A DNA stretch of 34,494 nt, taken from the NCBI GenBank assembly GCA_903895845.1, contig CAITVK010000079.1, positions 1 through 34,494 on the forward strand, given 5' to 3'. Shown piece by piece: positions 17,423 through 24,303 of the stretch (position 1 is the stretch's first letter; each line of letters begins with the position of its first letter). The DNA comes from an uncultured Chitinophagaceae bacterium (GTDB lineage: Bacteria > Bacteroidota > Bacteroidia > Chitinophagales > Chitinophagaceae). Under the pieces are notes generated by a model. That model was given only the letters and a program-made list of their open reading frames with translations, was not told where the DNA came from and did no database searches. A program made the translations under genes and the position numbers.

Positions 17423-18239
17423 AACCAATAAATCAGCTGAACGCAACAAGTAGGGTTGTTTTCCCGGTGAAGGAAAGTGCAGTGCTGCGAATTTATGTAA
17501 TAGACGCTTAAAGCCTTGTGTTTGTTGTATCTAAATCGGTTATTGTGTATTATTTACCCTTGTTTAATGTATTATCTATTGCATTCGAAGTTGGCTCTGC
17601 TAAAAAGATGAATCTTGACCTTGTAAATGCGTACAATAACCTTGTATTTAGGAAGGTGTTATTGGGGAATATCTTTGACTAAATTGGAATGAATTGCAAT
17701 CAGTCTTACTTCTGTAGCGGATTGATAAGTGAATAGGATAGCAATTTAACCACTACCTTTTAACAGGTACAACCCCATAACATAGCTTGGAAACTGTTTG
17801 GTTTGATTGTTACAAATAGATGGGATAAAGTGTGAAACCGCGCAGCATAGTTTGAGAATCTTGTAGCATAACTTGAAAACTCACAGGCATAGCTTGAAAA
17901 CTGGTTCGCATAAGGCCGCTTACTTATGCAATGTATGTAAACAACTGGTTCTTTCAATATCAACTGCTGCCTTGCATAACCTTTAATACTACACTGCATA
18001 GCTTTTTCAGTGGACTGTATAATGTCCGATACTGGGCAGCATGAGTTTCAGGGGTTATACATTGGAGTTTTTACGCTATGCACAACAGTTTTAAAGCTAT
18101 GCAATCAACACCTACAGGTGCCTTGTATAGCATAGCTGGGTTATGCAATTGAGTTTGTGAGCTATAGAAATCCATGTAAAAGTGGCTATTAATAGGAAGA
18201 AATAATAATGAATAGCCATCCTTATATGCAGGGTACTGA
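17423..18239. other. Long intergenic region with 21-bp degenerate array
   Basis: This gap of about 820 bp between the PKD gene start and the alpha/beta hydrolase 3' end holds no gene I can support. The part 17423-17760 is AT-rich and should include the PKD gene promoter. The part 17780-18175 is a degenerate tandem repeat, described separately. An 8-bp inverted repeat (TGGCTATT at 18183-18190, AATAGCCA at 18211-18218) next to the hydrolase stop is a weak terminator candidate. Confidence 0.6.
17780..18175. repeat. Degenerate 21-bp tandem repeat array
   Basis: Units beginning GCATA or GCTATG recur at 17824, 17845, 17866, 17887 and 17908, exactly 21 bp apart. The word GCATAnCTTGAAAAC is shared best by the units at 17866 and 17887. 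Further units at 17974, 17996, 18017, 18039, 18075, 18096, 18140 and 18161 keep a 21-22 bp step, with some gaps. Read on the minus strand, part of the array is open and gives seven-residue repeats (QFSSYAC, EFSSYAT, RFSNYAA), but stops interrupt the rest. It is not CRISPR-like, because there are no unique spacers of fixed length between identical repeats. Confidence 0.75.
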
Positions 18240-19055
18240 TTAACTAAGATTGATAAATCCTTTTATTCCTTCATTCATCCCCACTATATCCTCCCACATA
18301 CCCATGTGTGCTGCTTCTTTCAGGATATGTATGTGGCAGATGTCAGGTTGATGTGCTTGTACCAGCACATCACTGATGGGAACAACAATATCTTGTTCGC
18401 CAGCAATTATCAGCACAGGCACCTTGCTTTGTTTCAGTACAAAAGTCCTGTCTGGTCGGTTAATCATTGCGCGATAGTAACATTGCAACGCTATTGTCTC
18501 AAAACACTTTGCTTTATCAATCAGTGCTTCTACCTTTTCGTGTTGCTGTTGCTTAAAGTCAGAGGTAAATAAATTGGGGATGCTATTCTTCAAAAAGGAA
18601 TACCCACCATATTCCTCCATCATCTCGATTCCTCTTTTCCTGTTCTCTTTCTTTTGTTCACTGTCAGCAAAAGAAGTGGAATGAATCAGTCCAAAACCCA
18701 TTAATAAAGATGGATATCTCTCTGCAAAGGCGAGGGTAATATATCCACCCATGCTGTGTCCCAACATATAGCATTGTTCAATCTGCAGATGATGCAACAA
18801 TGCCTTAATCACCTCTGCATAAAACTCAATCGTATCCAAAAGGGCACTTTCCTCAGCTGTTAATTCAGACGAGGTAATGGTAGATTCTCCCGAACCCGGC
18901 AAGTCAGGCACTATCACCATCGCTTCCGATTGTAAGGCAAGCGCCTGATTGTTCCACACGCTGCCGTCCTCGCCAAAACCATGTAATAAAACTAATGGAG
19001 TGCCACCACCCGAAACTTTATAATGGATAGTAAATGATTTGTATTGAAAATCCAT
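18240..19055 (-). CDS. Alpha/beta hydrolase
   Basis: This 271-aa protein has the complete alpha/beta-hydrolase machinery: the oxyanion-side motif LLHGFGEDG at 23-31, the nucleophile elbow GHSMGG with Ser101, the acid Asp222 in AGEQDIVVP, and the base His250 in EAAHMGMWE. It lacks a signal peptide, so it is probably cytoplasmic. The family covers esterases, lipases and C-C hydrolases, and the substrate cannot be told from sequence. It lies behind lnt, with an inverted repeat at 19078-19159 in the gap that also overlaps the end of lnt. Confidence 0.9.
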   Translation of the reverse strand: MDFQYKSFTIHYKVSGGGTPLVLLHGFGEDGSVWNNQALALQSEAMVIVPDLPGSGESTITSSELTAEESALLDTIEFYAEVIKALLHHLQIEQCYMLGHSMGGYITLAFAERYPSLLMGFGLIHSTSFADSEQKKENRKRGIEMMEEYGGYSFLKNSIPNLFTSDFKQQQHEKVEALIDKAKCFETIALQCYYRAMINRPDRTFVLKQSKVPVLIIAGEQDIVVPISDVLVQAHQPDICHIHILKEAAHMGMWEDIVGMNEGIKGFINLS

Positions 19056-19077
19056 GATTTAATGATTTAAAAGATTT

Positions 19078-19159
19078 AACACATAGGAACATAGATACAT
19101 AGGGCAGATAGACAATATAATTCTTCTACGTTTTCTATATATCTATGTTCCTATGTGTT
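19078..19159. repeat. Inverted repeat, family B, overlapping the end of lnt
   Basis: Arms at 19078-19097 and 19140-19159 are perfect 20-nt reverse complements (arm word AACACATAGGAACATAGATA) with a 42-nt spacer. The right arm runs over the lnt stop codon at 19143-19145, so the repeat encodes the last residues of Lnt (QHIGT-stop). Repeats with this ACATAGGAACATAG wording are, from memory, dispersed in Bacteroidota genomes. Confidence 0.85.
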
Positions 19160-20726
19160 GAAAATATCGCTTCACTAATGTAAAGCTGTGCCATACAAGT
19201 AATAACAACGCTACAAAGCTCGCTATCTTATATAACCAATCGCCATACTGAACATAGAAAGTGAGTTTGTTTGTTGTAGGGATGGCGTACTTAATAACCG
19301 CTGCTTTGTCCCAAGGTTGAGTAGCTTTCAGTTCGCCATAATCATCTATCACCGCACTGATACCTGTATTGGCACTGCGGGCAACCCAACGCCTGGTTTC
19401 GATGGCACGCAACCTCGCATATTGCAAATGTTGTTTATGCCCAGGCGTGTTGCCCCACCAACCATCATTGGTAATGATGGTGATGATGTTTGCCCCCCGC
19501 TTTACATAAGTCGATACATATTCGCCATAAATACTTTCGTAGCAGATAACAGGTGCTGGCACATAAGGATAACCCGAAAGAGAGAAGACTTTACTGCTAT
19601 CGCTCTTGCCATAACCACCAGTAGTACCTCCAAACTTCTCGAATATCGGACCCATAAAGTTGAGGAAAGTAGGCATACTCTCCACGCCAGGCACCAGTTT
19701 GCTCTTGTTGTATAATTGTAAAGGATTGTTTGCATGGATGTATATGGCGGAATTATAGGCGTCCATAAAGCTGCCATCCTGCATTTGTCTGCACGTGGCT
19801 GTAGCCTGATAAGTACCATAGTTACGGTAAGTTTCTATACCAGAAAGTATAGTGACTTTGGGATGGCGTTGAAGAAAAGCAAAGACGGGTTGGTAATAAT
19901 CTACTTTCGTAATCTGGTCTTGAAAAGTGGCGAGACTTAGCGCAGTTTCAGGCCAGACAATGAGTTGGGTTGTACTGTCCATATTGCTTTCGCTGAGGGA
20001 AACAAGCTTTTGGACTTCATTGATAGAAGTAGCTACTTCAAACTTAGCATACGGGTCTACATTGGGTTGAACAATCAATACATTCACTTTAGAAAGGAAT
20101 GCTTCTTTCTTTTGGGATAACAGGATATAAGAAATTGCCAAGGGAGCAGCAATCATTATCATCCATAAAAAGCCAAACGCAAAGGCTGCATTCCTGTTGC
20201 CAACCAGCTTCTTCAGTAATATCTTGCACCCAATGTTTACCATCAATATCCATAATGTACCTCCTGCAATACCTGTGTATTCATACCACTGCACCCAATT
20301 AGGATTAGCTGCAAACACATTACCCAAGGAAAGCCAGGGCCAACTCAATTGCCAGTTGAGGTGGATATATTCGAAGAGCATCCAGTAGCAAATGAGTGAG
20401 AAATATCCAATGGAGCGTCCATATTTCTTAAGCATCACATGATAGCCCCACCAAGGAAGGCACATCAAAATACTATTGGCAATGATAGCAGCAATGCTGC
20501 CTACATCGGTACTGTTCCATATCCACCAGGTAGAAGCTGCATTAAATAGGAGCAAGGCAATGAAGGAATAACCAAAGAAACTGAGGCGTTTGGTAGTTTT
20601 ATCTGCTATTATAAGTAACGGAACAAAGGCGAAGAAGATGAGAAAACAACAAGGTGAAACAGGCCATGCACCATACAATAATACGCCTGTTAATATGCTA
20701 AAGAAGAATAGCAATAGCTTTTTCAT
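19143..20726 (-). CDS. lnt: Apolipoprotein N-acyltransferase
   Basis: Lnt transfers the third acyl chain to the N-terminal cysteine of lipoproteins at the periplasmic face of the inner membrane. The 527-aa product has about six hydrophobic N-terminal segments (roughly residues 1-205), a nitrilase-type periplasmic domain (about 215-485) and a last membrane span near 495-515. The expected catalytic triad is present: Glu260 in VWPETALS, Lys341 in YNKSKLVPGVES and Cys395 in VICYESIYGEY. Length and order match the family. The final codons and the stop come from an inverted repeat at 19078-19159. Confidence 0.95.
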   Translation of the reverse strand: MKKLLLFFFSILTGVLLYGAWPVSPCCFLIFFAFVPLLIIADKTTKRLSFFGYSFIALLLFNAASTWWIWNSTDVGSIAAIIANSILMCLPWWGYHVMLKKYGRSIGYFSLICYWMLFEYIHLNWQLSWPWLSLGNVFAANPNWVQWYEYTGIAGGTLWILMVNIGCKILLKKLVGNRNAAFAFGFLWMIMIAAPLAISYILLSQKKEAFLSKVNVLIVQPNVDPYAKFEVATSINEVQKLVSLSESNMDSTTQLIVWPETALSLATFQDQITKVDYYQPVFAFLQRHPKVTILSGIETYRNYGTYQATATCRQMQDGSFMDAYNSAIYIHANNPLQLYNKSKLVPGVESMPTFLNFMGPIFEKFGGTTGGYGKSDSSKVFSLSGYPYVPAPVICYESIYGEYVSTYVKRGANIITIITNDGWWGNTPGHKQHLQYARLRAIETRRWVARSANTGISAVIDDYGELKATQPWDKAAVIKYAIPTTNKLTFYVQYGDWLYKIASFVALLLLVWHSFTLVKRYFQHIGT

Positions 20727-20790
20727 GCTTCAAATGTATAAGAAGTTAATGGTTCTTTTTGTCTTAGAGTCTTTATGCCAAATATTTTCT

Positions 20791-20869
20791 CGCCACAAAG
20801 CCACAAAGACGCAAAGTCTCAAAGAAGCACAAAGAAATAAGATAATGAAAGCTTAGTGCCTTTGTGGCA
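20791..20869. repeat. Inverted repeat, family C (CCACAAAG words)
   Basis: Arms at 20791-20808 and 20852-20869 match at 15 of 18 positions when one is reverse-complemented (core GCCACAAAG). The left arm continues as a short tandem of CACAAAG/GCAAAGTCTCAAAG words to about 20835. It fills the gap between the YdeI-like gene and lnt. From memory, GCCACAAAGnCACAAAG-type elements are widely dispersed in Bacteroidota. Confidence 0.7.
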
Positions 20870-20871
20870 AT

Positions 20872-21378
20872 TTACTTTTCTTCTTTTAGCCCTCGGATCA
20901 TCTCGCCATAGCCCAAGTTTTGGGATAGATATCGGATGCTATTGGTGATTCTTTTGGTTTTTGTCTCAATTGTTTTGGCAGATTCTATCCACTTGCTGTA
21001 GTATGTCTGGTGTCCTTTGGTTAAAGTTTGGAAGAAAGCTAATGCCAGTGGTTCATCCTCGAGGCAAGCAAGGAAATCTTCATTAAGTTGATAACCCTTC
21101 TCATCGATGGCAATGCCCACCTCTACTGCATCACCTTTCATCTTCCCTATTGCTTTGCGCATAGTTCCATTGATGGCCATAATGAAATTTCCCTCACCCA
21201 TTGGTATCATGGCCACCCCCTCGAAAGGGATAGTGTCTAAAGTAATCTTAACCCTGAAACTCTTTTTGTTGTTGGGCTTTAGATGTTGGGCAAGCTCGGA
21301 AGATACTTCAAGATAAGTCCAGCCGGTCTTCTCGCCTTGCTCCCGAAACTTCTTTAGTATAGAGGTAAATTTAAGCAT
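20872..21378 (-). CDS. DUF1905 / YdeI-OmdA domain protein
   Basis: This is a 168-aa soluble protein. Residues about 3-95 fit the DUF1905 beta-barrel-like domain (MLKFTSILKKF, FRVKITLDTIPFEGVAMIPMG, DAVEVGIAIDEKGYQ). Residues about 100-160 fit the YdeI/OmdA bacteriocin-protection domain (LEDEPLALAFFQTLTKGHQ, YYSKWIESAKTIETKTKRI). In other bacteria YdeI-type proteins have been linked to antimicrobial-peptide or bacteriocin tolerance, but the molecular role is not known. It lies between queG and lnt with a dispersed inverted repeat on each side, so operon membership is uncertain. Confidence 0.85.
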   Translation of the reverse strand: MLKFTSILKKFREQGEKTGWTYLEVSSELAQHLKPNNKKSFRVKITLDTIPFEGVAMIPMGEGNFIMAINGTMRKAIGKMKGDAVEVGIAIDEKGYQLNEDFLACLEDEPLALAFFQTLTKGHQTYYSKWIESAKTIETKTKRITNSIRYLSQNLGYGEMIRGLKEEK

Positions 21379-21389
21379 GAGAAAAGTAG

Positions 21390-21502
21390 TAAGTAATAAG
21401 TTGTAGGTAATAAGTATTTAGAAAAGTTTGAAGTTAGGGAAGTAAAAAAGACCGCAAATATCTTATACTATTCCTTGCCTATTACCTACAACTTATTACT
21501 TA
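21390..21502. repeat. Inverted repeat, family A, between queG and YdeI-like gene
   Basis: Arms at 21390-21412 and 21480-21502 are perfect 23-nt reverse complements separated by a 67-nt spacer. The arm contains AAGTAATAAGTTGTAGGTAA, a close variant of the arm at 8895-8915. There is no adjacent T-run that would mark a terminator. Confidence 0.85.
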
Positions 21503-21508
21503 ATGTTA

Positions 21509-22420
21509 TTATTGTATAAACTTTAAATTTCTTTTTACGCCTGTAAACTTAGTGCGTTTGATAGGCGAGTTTATGAAAATAGTCTTGAAGCTTTCTTCGG
21601 TAAGCATTTCCCAATCTGTTAGAGTATAGTGTAAGATTTCATTGAGTGGTGTAAAAGCCTCTTCCTGATGTGGTTTACTGAACCGATTCCAAGGACAAAC
21701 GTCCTGACAGGTATCGCAACCAAACATCCAATTGTCGAACTTGCCTTTCATAGTGGCAGGTATCAATTGCTCCTTTAATTCTATAGTGAAATAGCTGATA
21801 CACTTGCTTCCGTCCACGACTTTGTTGGGTAGAATAGCCTCAGTAGGACAAGCATCAATACATTTGGTACAAGTGCCGCAGTAATCCTTGGCAGAGTTGT
21901 CATCATACTCCAAGGGAATATCTACTATCAGCGTAGCAATAAAGAAGAAAGATCCTTGTTGTTTATGAATTAAGTTACCATTCTTGCCAACCCATCCCAA
22001 TCCGCTCTTAACTGCCCAACTTCTTTCTAATACAGGTGCTGAGTCTACAAAACCTCGTCCCTCAATAGCACCAATATTTTGGTTTATTAGTTGTAGAAAC
22101 TGGTTTAATTGCTTTCTGATTACTTCGTGATAGTCTTTTCCGTAGGCATACTTGGAAATCTTCGGGACTGATTCATCTTGGGTAACAGAGGGGTAATAAT
22201 TCTTTAATAAAGTAATGACACTCTTTGCACCGGGTAGTAGTTTGGTGGGATCTATGCGCAAATCGAAATGGTTTTCCATGTAGCCCATCGAGCCATTCAT
22301 GCCTTTTGATAGCCATTGTTCCAACCGTTTTGCGTCATCACTCAAGAGTCCAGCTTTTGCGATGCCGCAATAGTCGAAGCCTAGCTGCTTTGCCGTTTTT
22401 TTGATGAAAGAAGTGCTCAA
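21509..22420 (-). CDS. queG: Epoxyqueuosine reductase
   Basis: QueG reduces epoxyqueuosine to queuosine in tRNA with cobalamin and two 4Fe-4S clusters, in the cytoplasm. The open frame reaches a TTG at 22525, but those first 35 residues resemble no QueG start and overlap repetitive DNA. The TTG at 22420 gives [21 protein letters not shown], a typical QueG N-terminus, and a normal length of 303 aa. Cluster cysteines are Cys181, 184, 187 and 191 ([11 protein letters not shown]) and Cys235, 238 and 242 (CDTCQDVC), with Cys207 as another candidate ligand. Asp126 in [13 protein letters not shown] is the conserved acid. It follows the membrane-protein gene on the same strand after about 135 bp. Confidence 0.95.
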   Translation of the reverse strand: MSTSFIKKTAKQLGFDYCGIAKAGLLSDDAKRLEQWLSKGMNGSMGYMENHFDLRIDPTKLLPGAKSVITLLKNYYPSVTQDESVPKISKYAYGKDYHEVIRKQLNQFLQLINQNIGAIEGRGFVDSAPVLERSWAVKSGLGWVGKNGNLIHKQQGSFFFIATLIVDIPLEYDDNSAKDYCGTCTKCIDACPTEAILPNKVVDGSKCISYFTIELKEQLIPATMKGKFDNWMFGCDTCQDVCPWNRFSKPHQEEAFTPLNEILHYTLTDWEMLTEESFKTIFINSPIKRTKFTGVKRNLKFIQ

Positions 22421-22425
22421 ATACC

Positions 22426-22444
22426 AGTGATTAATGTTTAGTGA
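22426..22444. repeat. Copy of the word also found at 32769-32787
   Basis: Reverse-complemented, this 19-nt stretch (TCACTAAACATTAATCACT) is identical to part of the 14-bp tandem repeat at 32763-32804. It lies just upstream of the preferred queG start, inside the apparent N-terminal extension, and supports treating that extension as non-coding. Confidence 0.6.
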
Positions 22445-22555
22445 TGAATTGTCAGTGTTATTGCAGCGAATGTAGGTAAGGGCATGGAGTTCAGTTATAA
22501 CCGAGTGTGGAACGGTATCAACCAAGCGAGAAATGAGGAAAGTAGATATTGATAC

Positions 22556-23767
22556 CTAGTGTTTTCCTTTTGATATCATCATGCTATCCTCCTGATCTTT
22601 CAAAAGAATGCTGTGTTCATCAATCAGTGATCTTATTTCCGGCATTTCCAAGGAGTCTAACAATTCATTTTTCAGATGAAATGTCTTAACTTCATTATTA
22701 TCCTGATGCCAGCGGATAACCTTACACTGGCAACTAGAGTTTTCAATTTCGTTCATCACTTCTTCTATTGATCCCCCTTTACCCTGTTTGATTAATACTT
22801 CGCGAATGCCAATTATTTTATTTCTCTCACCTACATCAAAGTTCCAAGAGGAAGAGATTACGGGAATGTATTTTTTCCCTGTGTTTAGCGTCAATAATGA
22901 GTGTCTAGGTGATTCCGTACTATCATTTTTGCTTTTAACATGCGAATAAATAGATACAATGCTTGGTGCTTCAAATTGGGCGTATCCTACATGGTTGAAG
23001 CTTGCGCCATATCGTGTCAAAGTGAAATAACCGTTTTTATATTTAATCTCCAATATGTTTGAGACAACTTTATGAAAGCGATTGTCATCTGAAATCCGTG
23101 CTTGAGGTGAACCAGTGTAGCAAAGCCATATACCTTCCAAGCTATCTATTTCAGCTTTAGTAGGCTGATATGACATGATGTTCATGTCAGTTTTAACTGT
23201 TTGAAATTGTCTTGAAGTATAAACGAGAAAAGAGACAATTATAATTAGAACTATAGAAAGAATGCCAATGATTGCAATTAATGTTTTAGAGGTTGTTTTT
23301 TTTCTTTTTCTATTGGTTTTTGTAGGTAATGTAGTTGAAGTCTCTACTTCGTCACCTACTGATTCATTTTCTGAGTCTAAAACTAAGTTTTTATCAACAG
23401 GATTTGATTCAAAACCTTTTCGGCCTATTCCATATAAATATATGTAACAAGCATCAATTAAAAAGTGGCGTGGATTGGAAACAATACCCGAGATGGCATC
23501 TTTAATCTGACCACCAGTAATGTCATATTTTCTAAATGGATATTTAGAATCAGTCTGACTTTTGTCTGGAGGATAAATTTCATGTTGAAGTTTATCGGAA
23601 GTATCCGGGAGCCTGTTACTTATTTCACTAAGCGCTTCTGCAAGTCCCTCGTAATTCTTCCTGTTTGTATTTTGAATGATTGTCCGACCTGTTTCCGACT
23701 TGTATTTCTCTATAGCCCGAGCTAAAAGGTACATTATTTCTTCTCTACCTTTTTTCAATTGTATCAT
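22556..23767 (-). CDS. Single-span membrane protein of unknown function
   Basis: I do not recognise this 403-aa protein. Residues about 1-130 form a soluble domain rich in charged helices (YLLARAIEKYKSETGRTI, YDITGGQIKDAISG). A basic stretch (KTNRKRKKTTSK, 150-161) precedes one hydrophobic span at about 162-184, so the N-domain should be cytoplasmic and residues 185-403 periplasmic. The C-terminal part starts with LEGIWLCYTG and looks beta-rich, slightly lipocalin-like, with a Cys pair in SSCQCKVIRW. The layout (cytoplasmic domain, one span, periplasmic domain) fits a signalling or anchoring protein. The ATG at 23767 is used; Met12 is an alternative. It is divergent from the giant adhesin, with a TTCCGAA cluster between them. 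Confidence 0.75.
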   Translation of the reverse strand: MIQLKKGREEIMYLLARAIEKYKSETGRTIIQNTNRKNYEGLAEALSEISNRLPDTSDKLQHEIYPPDKSQTDSKYPFRKYDITGGQIKDAISGIVSNPRHFLIDACYIYLYGIGRKGFESNPVDKNLVLDSENESVGDEVETSTTLPTKTNRKRKKTTSKTLIAIIGILSIVLIIIVSFLVYTSRQFQTVKTDMNIMSYQPTKAEIDSLEGIWLCYTGSPQARISDDNRFHKVVSNILEIKYKNGYFTLTRYGASFNHVGYAQFEAPSIVSIYSHVKSKNDSTESPRHSLLTLNTGKKYIPVISSSWNFDVGERNKIIGIREVLIKQGKGGSIEEVMNEIENSSCQCKVIRWHQDNNEVKTFHLKNELLDSLEMPEIRSLIDEHSILLKDQEDSMMISKGKH

Positions 23768-23973
23768 AATGTTGTGTATGGGGTAAGCTGTTTGAAACTA
23801 ATGGCAATATGTTGTATTTGCAATTTGAGTGTGTTTTTCAGCGGTTAAAATTAATGACTTTTAGTTGAAGTTTGCGTTCTTCTTGTTTTAGATTCTAAAT
23901 AAGTAGGCATGATAGTCCCACTAAAGTAAATTTAAAGTAGGGAGAAGGTGTGTTCTGAATTGAATTTAAATTA

Positions 23974-24044
23974 TTTCGGAAAGGATTGTACTAGTTTCCG
24001 AAACCGTTTTTTCTTTAGTAAAAATTCCGAATCATTCCGAAACG
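23974..24044. promoter_or_regulatory. Cluster of four TTCCGAA motifs
   Basis: TTTCGGAAA at 23974-23982 and TTTCCGAAA at 23995-24003 form a perfect 9-bp inverted repeat with starts 21 bp apart. Two direct copies of TTCCGAA follow at 24025-24031 and 24035-24041, 10 bp apart. Spacing near one and two helical turns suggests binding sites for a dimeric regulator acting on one or both divergent genes. No regulator is identified. Confidence 0.45.
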
Positions 24045-24108
24045 AAGGTTGTTGTAAAAAGATTCTACTATTGCGCTTCGGTTATTTGCTAAAGAAAATA
24101 ATGATTGC

Positions 24109-24204
24109 ATGAAAAAGAATAAACTACACAAATTTGTCCCTGCTTTTAAATCTAGCACTAGAAACAAGGATTCAACAAACATAACTGCTAACTACAGCCC
24201 TTAG
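24109..24204 (+). CDS. Possible 31-aa small ORF upstream of the giant adhesin
   Basis: An ATG at 24109 opens a 31-codon frame (MKKNKLHKFVPAFKSSTRNK then 11 more residues, ending NYSP) that stops at 24202-24204, 99 bp before the adhesin ATG. The N-terminus is basic and the peptide has no Cys and no hydrophobic span. The lysine-rich start is compatible with a leader peptide or a small regulatory protein, but could be chance. Three codons of another ATG frame overlap just before it. Confidence 0.2.
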   Translation: MKKNKLHKFVPAFKSSTRNKDSTNITANYSP

Positions 24205-24303
24205 AGATGGGTTGTGGTGATCACAATACTTGCCATTAATAATATCTAATGGATTTTGCTTAACATTTTTAGTTTTTTAATCATTAATTTAATCATTGCT
24301 TGT

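Larger units (their letters stand above)
23768..24303. other. Divergent intergenic region before the giant adhesin
   Basis: This 536-bp region separates the membrane-protein gene (minus) from the giant adhesin (plus). It holds the TTCCGAA cluster at 23974-24044 and a possible 31-codon ORF at 24109-24204, described separately. The rest is AT-rich with no other supported feature. An adhesin-frame TTG at 24256 exists but is not preferred as a start. Confidence 0.6.

Noticed and set aside
17760-17999. 79-aa minus-strand frame with FSSYA repeats as a real gene
   Set aside because: Only part of the 21-bp array is open, stops interrupt the rest, and there is no start context. It is kept as a repeat feature.
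17780-18175. CRISPR array
   Set aside because: Repeat units are degenerate and directly adjacent at 21 bp without unique spacers, and no cas gene is present. The same holds for 33850-34101.
24109-24204. Lanthipeptide precursor
   Set aside because: The lysine-rich start resembles some Bacteroidota leader peptides, but the peptide has no Cys and no modification enzyme lies nearby.
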